This document shows, piece after piece, positions 41,701 to 48,159 of a stretch of DNA of 64,000 nucleotides (the stretch's first letter is position 1; each line of letters starts with the position of its first letter). The position numbers and the translations under genes are program-made. Under the pieces are notes generated by a model that was given only the letters and a program-made list of their open reading frames with translations, was not told the origin of the DNA and did not search any database. Source of the stretch: Gnetum montanum (lineage: Eukaryota; Streptophyta; Gnetopsida; Gnetales; Gnetaceae); NCBI GenBank assembly GCA_015680685.1, contig MNCI01002198.1, positions 58,894-122,893 on the forward strand. Direction: 5' to 3'.

Positions 41701-43600
41701 TGTAAAGTTTCCACAGATGGAAGATGAAACAGGGGCACCCTCTCACAGTGACTGTGGTATTCTCTAAATTGCACATGATGCCGTTGATATTGTAATGAAA
41801 CTGAAAATTTAAAACAAGCAAACCACTTACATGTTTACGGGCAGAGTAAGTTAATACAAAAATAGTGAACGCTTCCAAGATGAAGCACTTACCAGTTGCA
41901 ACCTCACTTACAAAGTCCCTAAGATGGACAACTGCCCCTACATCCAGCACTGAATATATTGGACCAGAAACCATTGGGGCCCATCCTGACTGAACGGCAT
42001 TTGTAGCAGAATCTCCTAAAGAAACGTCAGGATGCTTGGACAACTGAAAATTGGCATTATCAGCTCCATTGCAAGGAGTAATCATATTAGAACTTAGTAT
42101 GGAAGAATTCCATGAAAATTGGGCCGGAGCTTGGGGCTCAGAAGGGCATGACATTGTTGCAAATCCTTCAGACATGGATGGTAATGGATGTAACGAGATA
42201 TTCTCCAGCACTGAAGGATGAATGAAAGGAGGGTGAAAACAGAAATCAGGATGTGGAGTTTTTCTCCATGATAACACTTGGTCACGCCTGTCAACTATCT
42301 CAACCAACATCCTACGCACTTCCTCTGCAATTTGCTGCCGAGATGGCTCCAAAATACAAAGAGAAAAAACTTGAATAAGCAATTGGACATGCTCATTTAT
42401 TAGACAGTATAACTGCCCTAGCTGATGAGTTGTAAATACATTTGGTAAGTGTGACTGCTCAGTTTGATGAGTACTAAATAATATTTGATCACATTGTACG
42501 TCCCTTTTCTCTGCAACAAAGGAAGCTGACAGTGGTTTTTTATTTGAAGGCAATAAAGGACGAAGCCGTGCCTTTGAAAGTTCAATTTCCCTTTCCTTGC
42601 ACTGGGTAGAATTTCTTCGATGACATTTTTCTCTTGTTTCAGGTCCAGACGCTGTTTCCCAACGTTTTCTTTTATGATTCTTTCTGCAAATTGTTTCATC
42701 TTCACTTTCCAAAGCTTCTTCAATTTCCAATTCAAAGTCTGCATCATTTTCTTCATCATCATCTTCATCCTCAACTTTGTTCTGATTGGCATCGAGCCCA
42801 CTATTTCTATCAGAACTCTGTGTAACAGCAGCCAAGAACTTCCGATATTCCTCCTCATCATCCACATTCTGAAAATAGTCATCTTCATCTGATTCTTGAA
42901 GGAAGGTTTCAAGCTCATCAAGAGATAAATCAACCAAAGAATAATGGGCTCTAGTTCGCTTACAGATCGCATCTTCTACATCTTCATCATTGGTTTGACA
43001 TACTTGTCTTTCAATAGATTTTCTTGGGCTTTTCAAATCTGGTAAAGAGTCCATTGTTTGGCCTAGCAATTCTTCTTCGGACCTTTCAGTTAACTTATTT
43101 GTACTTTCATCAAGCCCAGACTCGTTGCATGCATTATCCTCTGTTCCTTCATCCAATTTGCTTTGAAGTTCACCAGGATAATCCATGGCTGCAGTTGATT
43201 TTACTGTTTTATCTGAACTGAACGTGGAAACTTGTTGATGGGAGATTTCATCAACACCATTTGCAGTTTCAGTTTCTTCTCTATCATTATATCTGTCATC
43301 ACAGTTTCCTCTATCTTTGATGTCCATCCCCAAATCCGACCATGGCATTCCCTTTTTGCTGCCCAATAATTCCTCTGATGGAAATTTGGTTTCTTCATCA
43401 TCCTCATCACCAACATCTTCTGATTCTTCATAATCATTCTCTGAACTAATACTAGAAGAAGCTTCCCCAGATGGACTACACTGCAAAAAGGGATTGAAAT
43501 CAAAATCATCATCCTCTTCTTCATCATCATGTTCCACATTATCAGTTCCATCCCTATCCACCTTTGCAGGAGAGACTGCAGCTGCATCATCACTTGCCAT
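11191..43600 (-). CDS. GON4L: GON4-like nuclear protein, whole spliced coding region (8 coding exons, 1604 aa)
   Basis: The spliced exons encode a full-length plant GON4-like protein, often annotated in plants as a homeodomain-like superfamily protein. Seen in order: an acidic N-terminus with DFNPFL near residues 34-39; a conserved block around 220-260 (DELETFLQESDEDD, NVDDEEEYRKFLAAV); an acidic stretch near 277-301; RLRPLLPSNKKPL near 346-357; QLGQLYCLINEHVQLLIQVF near 393-412; KPPPVANANRVLFTDAEDE ending at 684; SANT/Myb-like segments at about 680-800; VKLAPDLPTVNLPP near 977; and IVMEQEELSDSED before residue 1414. Animal GON4L is a SANT/PAH-containing chromatin co-repressor; the plant role is not established, so a nuclear chromatin or transcription role is inference. 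All introns are GT/AG and phases agree throughout. The span is 32,410 bp for 4,815 coding bases. Confidence 0.93.
11764..12979 (-). other. Intron 8, 3' part, nothing recognised
   Basis: Non-coding intron sequence without recognisable transposon domains. Confidence 0.5.
12980..13080 (-). repeat. tRNA-derived SINE, copy 2 (in intron 8)
   Basis: Read on the minus strand, TAGCTTAGTGG (A box, 13066-13056) and GGTTTGATTTT (B box, 13023-13013) are followed by AGTAGGCAATGCTTAG and an A-rich stretch. The flanks and trailer match the copy at 940-1030, which defines a SINE family in this genome. Confidence 0.65.
13081..14110 (-). other. Intron 8 sequence, nothing recognised
   Basis: Non-coding intron sequence without recognisable domains or tandem repeats. 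Confidence 0.45.
14110..14880 (-). pseudogene. LINE ORF2 endonuclease fragment (L1-type), no RT
   Basis: Minus-strand frames give WIVVGDFNQCLHPWEKSRG, then after a frameshift LVDLPIENCHFTWSNRSKG, DHVLS, IDWVCISSD and VASDHCSLV. These are the ordered motifs of the APE-like endonuclease of plant L1-type LINE ORF2 (GDFN, FTWSN, LDR-like, SDH). PRSFCFEAAWL then marks the following linker. Reading stops near 14160 where GC-rich sequence gives way to AT-rich intron. The reverse transcriptase expected downstream is absent. The upstream side is cut by the assembly gap. Confidence 0.8.
14881..15336. other. Assembly gap (456 N)
   Basis: Unknown bases inside the GC-rich LINE. Frames predicted across it are meaningless. 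Confidence 1.
15337..15500 (-). pseudogene. Probable LINE ORF1 C-terminal fragment
   Basis: GC-rich sequence on the far side of the gap. On the minus strand it reads ARQMFEGGTWVTMGRKG followed by a proline-rich tail. Composition, position before the endonuclease on the same strand, and resemblance to a post-zinc-knuckle ORF1 tail suggest the end of LINE ORF1. The plus-strand poly-G-rich frame there is a shadow. Confidence 0.45.
15560..15600 (+). repeat. Au-like SINE 3' end fragment
   Basis: TCTCCATGTAGTTGGGATAA followed by ATGATGATG resembles the conserved 3' end of plant Au-type SINEs. Only the tail is recognisable. Confidence 0.35.
15815..16788. mobile_element. Solo-LTR-like block with inverted ends TGTTGGAAAA/TTTTCCAACA
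   Basis: The block starts TGTTGGAAAA and ends TTTTCCAACA, giving LTR-like TG...CA termini about 974 bp apart. It contains GAGTTACGTGGTTCGG (about 16300-16316), a phrase I associate with plant copia LTRs, and the 67-bp triple repeat. The 5-bp flanks (GCTAT and ACTTC) do not match, so a clean solo LTR with target duplication is not proven. It lies in intron 8 of the host gene. Confidence 0.55.
16521..16721 (+). repeat. Three tandem copies of a 67-bp unit
   Basis: Units start at 16521, 16588 and 16655 with AAGC(C/T)T(T/C)CTA and contain GAGGACCAAACCCCAATCCT. Near-identical copies indicate recent slippage or unequal exchange within the LTR-like block. Confidence 0.95.
16927..17758. mobile_element. 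MITE-like DNA transposon with subterminal repeats
   Basis: Inverted ends TACTTATGAAGAT (16927-16939) and its complement (17744-17756) bound about 830 bp. Subterminal ends are rich in GATC, GGATCG and GATTCC repeats that pair across the element. Near-direct repeats TGTTATCCCA (16917-16926) and TGTTATCCTA (17759-17768) flank it, suggesting a 9-10 bp target duplication as made by Mutator-like elements, although two extra T lie on the right. No transposase is encoded; the frame at 17366-17578 has no recognised domain. Confidence 0.6.
17770..18233 (-). other. Intron 8, 5' part, nothing recognised
   Basis: AT-rich intron sequence next to the exon 8 donor, with a short TTTA run near 18050. Confidence 0.5.
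18234..20000 (-). CDS. GON4L: GON4-like exon 8, residues 826-1414
   Basis: A 1,767-base, phase 0-0 exon from AATGTAG/GCATTATAC to GATAAG/GTAATG. It opens with an acidic stretch (NEDGEENSGDDNADEAGE) and YIHEAFIASDG. Further on are PYRSRKKNISRTVKLAPDLP followed by TVNLPPTVRVIS, two HPxLLQ-type motifs (VHPMLLQN and FHPLLQRN), SIDIHIHDNS and, near the end, GIVMEQEELSDSEDE and FECEEIGDSDGE. All are recognisable family landmarks. The rest is Ser/Thr/Gln-rich and probably disordered. Confidence 0.92.
20099..20320 (-). CDS. GON4L: GON4-like exon 7, residues 752-825 (second SANT-like segment)
   Basis: A 222-base, phase 0-0 exon from TTTTGCAG/TGCCTC to GAAACA/GTAAAT. It reads CLKHFNGNWIQVWQYCVPYR, then DPALLPRQWRISQGIQKSYK and a basic tail RERRRLYEARRRKAK that looks like a nuclear localisation signal. 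Spaced Trp residues (W760, W764, W780 by my count) fit a SANT/Myb-like fold and match the family. The 98-bp intron 7 follows. Confidence 0.92.
20664..20723 (-). CDS. GON4L: GON4-like exon 6 micro-exon, residues 732-751
   Basis: A 60-base, phase 0-0 exon between CTGCAG/GCAGTTCG and ACTGAG/GTTAGC. It encodes AVRQMKSSPLTLEEKTRITE, the conserved linker and first helix of the second SANT-like segment. The 343-bp intron 6 separates it from exon 7. Confidence 0.9.
20724..22500 (-). other. Intron 5, 3' part
   Basis: Non-coding intron sequence. A (CT)n microsatellite lies at 21531-21544. No mobile-element domain recognised. Confidence 0.5.
22600..22968 (+). mobile_element. 5'-truncated LINE tail (3' UTR with poly-A), tentative
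   Basis: A G/T-rich block, compositionally unlike its surroundings, ends ATTTTCTATTAAAAAAAAA at about 22968, as expected for the 3' UTR of a 5'-truncated LINE on the plus strand. The 133-codon open frame across it (22507-22908) is Cys/Trp/Leu/Gly-rich without any domain and is judged a compositional artefact. No target duplication was identified. Confidence 0.4.
22970..24881 (-). other. Intron 5, 5' part, nothing recognised
   Basis: AT-rich intron sequence without recognisable domains. Confidence 0.45.
24882..24938 (-). CDS. GON4L: GON4-like exon 5 micro-exon, residues 713-731
   Basis: A 57-base, phase 0-0 exon bounded by ATTCCAG/ATATATG and ATAAAG/GTATTG. It encodes IYVRAKNRSSSRAPENSIK, which matches the conserved basic stretch that follows FLPCKS in this family. 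Introns on either side are 9,327 and 4,158 bp. Because it is a multiple of three and symmetric, skipping it would keep the frame. Confidence 0.9.
24939..26447 (-). other. Intron 4, 3' part, nothing recognised
   Basis: AT-rich intron sequence next to the exon 5 acceptor. No transposon domain or strong repeat seen. Confidence 0.45.
26448..27503 (+). mobile_element. Probable LTR remnant with degraded primer-binding site
   Basis: The block begins TGTAATACCC and ends near CTGACA. It is followed at about 27510 by TGGTAATCAGTGATAATGG, similar to the initiator-tRNA-Met primer-binding site TGGTATCAGAGC of plant LTR elements. No matching second LTR or coding domain was found, so both borders are tentative. 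Confidence 0.4.
27543..27725 (+). repeat. Three degenerate copies of a 60-bp unit
   Basis: CAAGTTTAAG recurs at 27563, 27623 and 27683, exactly 60 bp apart, each followed by TGCAATGTCTC-like and TGGATTTA-like segments. The array lies just downstream of the degraded primer-binding site, in what would be the leader of the old element. Confidence 0.85.
27731..30020 (-). other. Intron 4 sequence, nothing recognised
   Basis: AT-rich intron DNA with short unassigned frames (for example 28167-28364 and 28688-28888). No domain identified. Confidence 0.45.
30030..32640 (+). pseudogene. Ty1/copia polyprotein remnant (integrase, RT, RNase H)
   Basis: Plus-strand fragments are in copia order. About 30590-30770 reads FGCIAYASIP...KLKDTVHRCIFGGY and LWDPVADRIFRSRDI, the C-terminal part of integrase. 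31279-31488 has GYTQRKGIDFSEIFSPIVKH and QLDAKIAPLHGDLEEEIYME, RT fingers. 31534-31833 has KQAPRQWYKKFD and SLYVDNMLVG. 31980-32330 has MCIRPDIAH-like and KSTSRYVFTL...LSSTESTYVAL, RNase H. The RT catalytic YVDD is now YVDN, and stops and frameshifts separate all pieces. Gag, protease and the 5' LTR are missing or unrecognisable. It sits in intron 4, antisense to the host gene. Confidence 0.9.
32643..32653 (+). other. Copia polypurine tract
   Basis: AAGTGGGAGAT immediately precedes the TGTTG start of the 3' LTR, the usual position and sequence of a copia polypurine tract for plus-strand priming. Confidence 0.85.
32654..33023 (+). mobile_element. Copia 3' LTR
   Basis: 370 bp with inverted ends TGTTGTGATAGT and CTACTATCAACA, directly after the polypurine tract. 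A TATA-like CTATTTAAAGG near 32868 could be the LTR promoter. No partner LTR was found upstream, so the element is 5'-truncated. Confidence 0.85.
33751..33943 (+). repeat. tRNA-derived SINE-like sequence
   Basis: An A-box-like TGGCTTCCTTGGTTAGA (about 33753-33769) and a B-box-like AGATTTGATTTCA (33798-33810) have tRNA-promoter spacing. The region after the A box is the start of a tandem duplication. Confidence 0.5.
33771..34116 (+). repeat. 173-bp tandem duplication
   Basis: Two copies (33771-33943, 33944-34116) are nearly identical over their length, from CATGTGGCTTATGACTGAAC to AATGAAGNCACCAT. They include the SINE B box and body but not the A box. Confidence 0.95.
34266..34350 (-). CDS. 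GON4L: GON4-like exon 4, residues 684-712 (SANT-like helices)
   Basis: An 85-base exon between TATGCAG/ATTATTGG and CATCAG/GTAC. With the two bases from exon 3 it reads ELLALGLMAYNNDWRAIQER then FLPCKSTHQ, the conserved core of the first SANT/Myb-like segment in plant GON4-like proteins. It ends in phase 0. It is isolated between two retrotransposon-laden introns of 7.1 and 9.3 kb and is too short to be found by ORF length alone. Confidence 0.9.
34351..35145 (-). other. Intron 3, 3' part, nothing recognised
   Basis: Intron sequence from the exon 4 acceptor to the gypsy element. No recognisable domain. Confidence 0.5.
35146..35330 (+). mobile_element. Truncated 5' LTR-like repeat of the intron 3 gypsy element
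   Basis: TAGGAAAACATGCCTTGTTGG through GGATATGTAGGCTTGTTG matches the LTR-like repeat at 38849-39020, with scattered differences. It lies about 300 bp before the RT fragment, so gag and the rest of the LTR have been deleted. Confidence 0.75.
35450..37960 (+). pseudogene. Ty3/gypsy (chromovirus-type) RT-RNase H-integrase remnant
   Basis: Plus-strand pieces in order: GYIQPFKSPYGD, KKDGLLRLCCDFK and NKYTIKNRYQVPL (RT start); FIVVYLNHILVYSH, where the catalytic YLDD is YLNH; LYVKWDKCNFNKAKLKFLSH; VHELHQFLVLASYYKNF; FVYRPSKKNVVVDTFSKHP (RNase H end); GHPRHKEMVALREQSFYWPN and VCQQDKSSNEKPRGLLHPLE (integrase zinc region); MDFITRLLTVQGFSNILVIM (integrase core); CPMFHLSILKKL (integrase C-terminal end). 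Stops and frameshifts separate nearly every piece and the second integrase Asp region is altered. The strand is opposite to the host gene, in intron 3. Confidence 0.9.
38450..38555 (+). repeat. 53-bp tandem duplication
   Basis: ACTCTCATTTTACAACCAAA and the rest of a 53-bp unit occur twice, at 38450-38502 and 38503-38555, without differences that I can see. It lies between the gypsy integrase and its polypurine tract. Confidence 0.95.
38836..38846 (+). other. Gypsy polypurine tract
   Basis: AAGTGGGGGTGA directly precedes the LTR-like repeat starting TGAGTCTAGGAAAACATG, in the correct place after integrase. Confidence 0.7.
38845..39770. repeat. Large imperfect palindrome made of two head-to-head LTRs
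   Basis: The plus-strand LTR (38845 to about 39240) is repeated in inverted orientation at about 39365-39770. The left arm AGGAAAACATGCCTTGTTGG pairs with the complement near 39730-39753. GTAGGCTTGTTGGGGAGGCT and CATTTACTTATGGTGTAT also have inverted partners. Arms of roughly 390-400 bp flank a loop of about 125 bp. The frame at 39610-39365 is only LTR sequence. Confidence 0.85.
39771..41457 (-). other. Intron 3, 5' part
   Basis: AT-rich intron sequence up to the exon 3 donor. Apart from the SINE-like segment near 40387 nothing was recognised. Confidence 0.5.
40385..40480 (+). repeat. tRNA-derived SINE-like sequence
   Basis: GTAGGCTCTTGGTAAGAC (A-box-like, from 40387) and AGATTCAATCCCA (B-box-like, 40431-40443) show pol III promoter spacing. 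No clear poly-A tail or target duplication. Confidence 0.5.
41458..41800 (-). CDS. GON4L: GON4-like exon 3, residues 570-684
   Basis: The acceptor ATTTTCAG/TTTCATTAC follows a 92-bp intron. Residue 570 (Val) is split as G/TT. The exon carries VSLQYQRHHVQFREY, then MAAALVESTKKQSLALVP and FPHKPPPVANANRVLFTDAEDE, which are typical of the plant GON4-like family just before the first SANT-like helix. The donor is GA/GTATGT in phase 2, splitting Glu 684. The open frame beyond 41458 into the intron is spurious. Intron 3 (41457-34351, 7,107 bp) follows and contains a gypsy element. Confidence 0.92.
41893..43600 (-). CDS. GON4L: GON4-like exon 2 (first coding exon), residues 1-569
   Basis: This exon starts at the first in-frame ATG after the acceptor at 43638. 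It encodes 569 residues plus one base (phase 1) and ends at the donor CAACTG/GTAAGT. It is rich in D and E and holds the family landmarks NPFL, DELETFLQESDEDD, EEEYRKFLAAV, RLRPLLP and GQLYCLINEHVQLLIQVF. The open frame runs past the donor into the short intron 2, but the protein beyond the donor there does not resemble the family. The alternative start at an internal Met would drop the conserved NPFL block, so 43600 is preferred. Confidence 0.93.
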
Positions 43601-43637
43601 TATTGCTTGTACAACACCCCTGATAGCACTGCGTTGC

Positions 43638-45177
43638 CTAACAAGATATTGTTGTTATTAGGGTCAGCAACAGAGGGAATGCCTCCATTGGACCAATAAG
43701 AGCATAAATAAAACCCTGAGAATTTTAAAATATCTCTTCCAAAAGATTCAACTTGCTGCACACCAAAGGAAACAAATTACTTCCTTCTGACAATGATTTC
43801 TTAATCCTAATTACCACAAAGTTCTAAAAATGAAATAAAGACAAATGTATAATCTCTTACATTCTCTGCACAAAAGAAATGATATCTACCATCTCTGTGA
43901 AGTCCTTTTTTTAATTATTCAAAAAGATTTACTAAAACAGGTTTTTTATTTTTGTCTTCTTGTAAAGCAGTGCTAATTTACAAGAATTTATTGAGAAAAT
44001 AACAGTTCTATGTGGTTTTCCTCTGGTGACAACTCTTTGCAAAATCATTCCAGCCTTGATGGCGTCAAAGCAATTATTGGAACATACATTCTAGACTGCA
44101 GATTTATATGCAAATAAATAGATGTATTTCCTACTAATGTTGCAACCATTCACAAAAGGGTGATTCATGTTCATTCATTGCATAACCACTTACACACCTC
44201 ATGAACATGAACATATATCTCCATACTTTCATAGAGTCATCAATGGCGTCTTCATCTAAATATTTAAAAGGGATGTTATGCAATGTAGTTTGATTGTTTA
44301 AGAGAAATGAGGCTTCACAATGTATTTTCGTGCTCTCTACCCTCTGGTTAACAGGGTGCCCAATTAATTACCAACTGGGAAAGGGGGAGAGACAACAGTG
44401 TAATGTGTCATGCTTAGGGTTTCCAATGCTGATTCTGAAAATTGCCTAAAATCTTTGTTCACGATGCATTCCTAGAATGTACATAAAGATATCCTGCATT
44501 CACAAACTTACTTTGGATATATTATTTTGTTCCTGTGTTTGCAAAGCATGTGAACCATGGGATGTCATTGATTCTTCCAAAGTAAAAAGGTGCAATTTCT
44601 ATAGAATATCGTTTGTTTATTCATAGCTCTTAAAAGTTCAAAATTGTGACACTGGAAAATTTATGGAAGTAGAGAAATCTCTAACTGTGACAAAAAGAAA
44701 CAAAACAAATGCACAACATACTAACGCATTGGGAAGAAAAGAAAATTAATCCTAAGACATACACTTTACTTTAAAAAACATCCAAAGACTTTCAAAAGTA
44801 CTGTTTAGCAATCAATCGGCAAGACTTTACATTTTAAGATCCAGATATTGTTGTTCATAAAAATTTTATTAGAAGTATGTTACACAATTAGAAATCTTTT
44901 TGACTGTTTCTCTTTGCTTTAAAATACATAGACGGTGGCAATGCGAGAATAAAGTGCATGCTGTATTTACTATATGACATGTGAAATATAAAAATTATTT
45001 GGAGATAATGCTGTTGAATAATGTTGATTGGCTAATCGATTTGTTCAAATATTGCGTTAATGCAGCTGTAGAATGCTGATTGGCTCCTCATTGTTTTCTA
45101 TATTCTGTTAATGCTTCGATAGGATTTAACTTTGAGTGGACAACCTAAAGTTGAAGACATGTGGAGCAGAAACTCAC
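43638..45177 (-). other. Intron 1 (leader intron) of the GON4-like gene
   Basis: AT-rich sequence between the leader donor and the acceptor in front of the start exon. No mobile-element domain or strong repeat was recognised in it. Confidence 0.6.
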
Positions 45178-45620
45178 CTGACGTTCTGCCCCAAATTTAC
45201 CTACAGCAACATCCAATTCCGAATTCAGATACAGTAAACTACCCAAAAAACCATAAAACATGCACCGTACGTTAGGGTTTGATAATCAACCTGAGCATGC
45301 AGGACACAAAGCTACCTTTCCCAACATGAAACAACATAGTCTGGGAAAACCCTAGGGATTGAACTCGAATGAGAAATAAAAATGATGAATATGAACCCAG
45401 ATGAAATTCAGGAACAGAAATATTCTCCAAAACAAAATTGTGGAAACGAGAAAAAATAAAATGCAGAAACCTTGCTGCTGGAAACAAAGAGCATCATAAG
45501 ATAACGGTTGCACTCCTGCTGGCTGGCTGCTCCTGCCGTTTGGCCTGCACTCGTGTGAAATTCTAAAAAATTACAACGAAGAAACCTTGTACCAGACTCA
45601 CTACGTTTGCAGAGCGTCGG
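45178..45620 (-). other. GON4L: Leader (5' UTR) exon 1 of the GON4-like gene
   Basis: On the minus strand a strong donor CAG/GTGAGTT lies at 45178/45177. It pairs with the acceptor TTGTTAG/G at 43638/43637, which sits 37 bases upstream of the start codon. This gives a 1,540-bp leader intron, common in plant genes. The 5' end is not visible; about 45.6 kb is a guess, and I see no convincing TATA box. The leader holds telo-box-like motifs and several upstream ATGs, one opening a 29-codon ORF (MMLFVSSSKV...) near 45498. A second possible donor, TAG/GTAAAT, lies near 45200. Confidence 0.6.
45271..45355 (-). promoter_or_regulatory. Telo-box-like motifs in the leader
   Basis: The minus strand carries AAACCCTAAC at 45280-45271. 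A related AAACCCTAG is on the plus strand at 45347-45355, inside an imperfect palindrome. AAACCCTA telo boxes are common in plant promoters and leaders near the transcription start, especially of housekeeping genes. Function here is inferred from motif and position only. Confidence 0.45.
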
Positions 45621-46317
45621 CAATGTCTAGAGCAGCATATTCACTGTGTATGCGTGTGACTTATTTTAACTGAACCGTTGTCTCTGTTCCGGCACTTAAA
45701 CGAAGCCGATATCTTTAATACCTATTTCGTATAATTTTGGGAGGCAGCCTCGTTTACTTTTTCATCGCGGGTTCCCGATGTTACAGCTAACTCAATTTTT
45801 AAAACCGTAAAAACATGTCCGTTTGAAAAAATAAAACTAAAAAAGAAAAGACTGTAAAAACAAAAATAGAGTAGGGGTCAGTTGCTGTCGAAACCAACGG
45901 CGGATAGAACGGATGAGCATAAACAGCAGGGGTGCCTTTCAAGTGGCTTCTAACTATCCGTGTCACAAGTCTCTCATGCCACGTTACTTTTAGAGTCATT
46001 CGATATTGTTAAATTATCTGTGCTGTAAATCTCTTACATGATATTGTTAAAATTATTGTATAGAATAGAGTTCATATATTAATTACAAGAATGTAGGATA
46101 GATAGTTGCATTCTTTTTCAACTGCACTTCCAATTTGCAATCTAATATACACTTTCATTTAGAAAAATGTGCATAAAATACAAACATCACATGCTTAACA
46201 CCAAAAATAACATGAAAACCAAAATCTTTTCAATTTTAAGGATGTCAACTTAGATATATAACCTTGCAATTAATGCTTTCGAAAATCAAGAGAGGAAAAT
46301 TAATTGTTGGTAAGAAG
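45621..46317 (-). promoter_or_regulatory. Upstream/promoter region of the GON4-like gene
   Basis: Sequence upstream of the leader on the minus strand. It is less repetitive than its surroundings and contains no coding sequence. No convincing TATA box was seen; candidate AT-rich stretches are near 45670 and 45715. Promoter status is inferred from position only. Confidence 0.35.
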
Positions 46318-46645
46318 AATAATCGATGAGAGGCAGCTCAAGTGGTTAATTATTATCTTATTAGGCAAGGAGTTGCCAGTTCAAGTCACACTTCAAGCAT
46401 TGTTATATTCCTCTATAATTCTTCTAAAGTATCATGTTGGGGTGTACTTCTATAGTCATTATTTCACATTCCAATCCTTGGCCCCCAAAAGTTAGTATTC
46501 CAATCCTAACAATTTAAGCTTTGATGAAATACCAACTTTTGTAGGAAAGAAATATCCAATGTACACCTTTTAGAGTATCACAACCTAAAATTTTGCATAG
46601 TAGCCAACCCCATCTTGTTGGGACAAGGATAGGATGATGAGGATG
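46318..46645 (+). repeat. Au-like tRNA-derived SINE region
   Basis: GGCAGCTCAAGTGG (46322-46335) and GCCAGTTCAAGTCACAC (46366-46382 region) resemble A and B boxes. Downstream at 46605-46645, CAACCCCATCTTGTTGGGAC followed by AAGGATAGGATGATGA resembles the conserved 3' end of Au-type plant SINEs. The distance between head and tail is longer than a typical Au SINE, so two insertions are possible. Confidence 0.5.
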
Positions 46646-47067
46646 AACCTAAAATTTTGTATACATTTAATTATTTAATGTAATGCCTGTATTTAATTAT
46701 TTACTTTTATCAAAAATGTTTTAATAGGTTATTTTCAATTTCATAGACTAAGTAATATGATTATATTGTTTTTATTGTTGTTGTTCTTTTACTGAAGTAC
46801 ATAGAATTTGTTTGTTAAAGTATATTGTTAAAGATTGTATCATTTGCTTCTTAGTGCTATTGATACTAATCATGGATTTTTTATATATTTAATGGTTAAA
46901 TGTTGATATCCAATTACCCTTGGAAGTTTTTCTTCTATCAGTTATCATGCATTTACAAATATTTTACAATACACATCTTATTCTTTATGCACTTTTTAGT
47001 CTTTATTTTGCAAACTTAGTTATGCATATTTTATTCTTGCTATGCCCATATAATTATATAATACCAT
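46646..47067. other. AT-rich flank, nothing recognised
   Basis: Sequence between the SINE and the first LTR. The frame at 46920-47126 enters the LTR and is not a gene. Confidence 0.5.
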
Positions 47068-47965
47068 TGATGAGCAATGGAGTAATCCAACACCCAACTA
47101 TACAAATCATAGGTGTTCACGCTTAACCAGATCGTAATCTGTAGACGAGGCAATGTGATTATGCTAGCAATTGGTTAAAGCTCAAGACCATTGTCTTCCC
47201 ACATGAGCTAGTGAAATCTATGGGTCTGATTTAACTCACAATGAGGTATATGATATGTTGATGTTAATAGGCCATTTCTCCTAACAAATACAGTAAAGTG
47301 AAAAGAGTTTCTAATTTTAAGGAAAACAATCAACAATTCTATTCTATCCTATGGCAATGGATATCCAATCCTGATTTACCATACACACCTTGGACTCATG
47401 TAGCCATCACTGAGATTACCAAGTGTACCACTACTGAGCAAATCAAGCAATAACACTAATGGGTCATCATATAACTACACTTAGTGCTCAAAACCAATCG
47501 TATCCATACCGCTTAACAACAGTGAAAGTAAAGTGCATGGAAAAGTAAACATTAACTAGGAAAGCAGTAACTCGTAATCTAAGTGAAAACAGTAAACATT
47601 ATTCTAGGTAAACATTAAGAGAACTAAGTGGATGTTGTAATGGTGACAAGTAATCTCGATCTTTATTGCTAGTCATGAAATGTGTCCAAGTACACTTCAC
47701 TTGAATAAAGACTTTGTACCATCACTCAACACCACACTGTGGGCATGCACTACTAAGTACCTAGCACTAAAATCGTGGAAACAAACTGAAAGAGTTACAC
47801 TACTATGGGCTGAAATCTATTGTGGATCCATGTGCCTAAGTGTTGTATTTATAAGCTAGCATGCATCCTGTGATATCACATATACAGCAATGTAGCTAGT
47901 GCTACAATATTGAAGATATGATACTGTATATTTGATATCGTAGTCCCCTAAACTTCGATTTATCA
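47068..47965 (-). mobile_element. 3' LTR of Athila/Tat-type element
   Basis: 898 bp. On the minus strand it starts TGATAAATCG right after a polypurine tract and ends CTCATCA. It is homologous to the LTR at 60752-61660 and to the LTR start at 63760: all share the TGATGAG end (plus strand) and an inner CATTGTCTTCCCA-like phrase at comparable distance. It is CpG-depleted relative to the copy at 63760. Confidence 0.75.
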
Positions 47966-47982
47966 TACCCCCATGACTAACT
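47966..47982 (-). other. 3' polypurine tract of the Athila/Tat-type element
   Basis: Minus strand TTAGTCATGGGGGTA abuts the TGATAAA start of the LTR. The same phrase with one change (TTAGTCATGGCGGTA) precedes the LTR ending at 61660. Confidence 0.8.
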
Positions 47983-48159
47983 AAAAACTCATCCTCGAGT
48001 TAAAACAAAATGAGGATAGAGTTCCCTGAAAAATTAAGAGGTAGATTTACATGACACTTTATGCCGCAGTGATGTTTTACAGAAATAACACAAGACATGA
48101 TAAGACAAACTTTGATAAAAAACAAAATTGGATGAAGCTCAATGTGGCCTATGTAGTTC

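Noticed and set aside
42418-43593. Long frames rich in Met, Lys and Arg in other frames of exon 2
   Set aside because: Shadow translations of the acidic GAT/GAA-rich coding exon.
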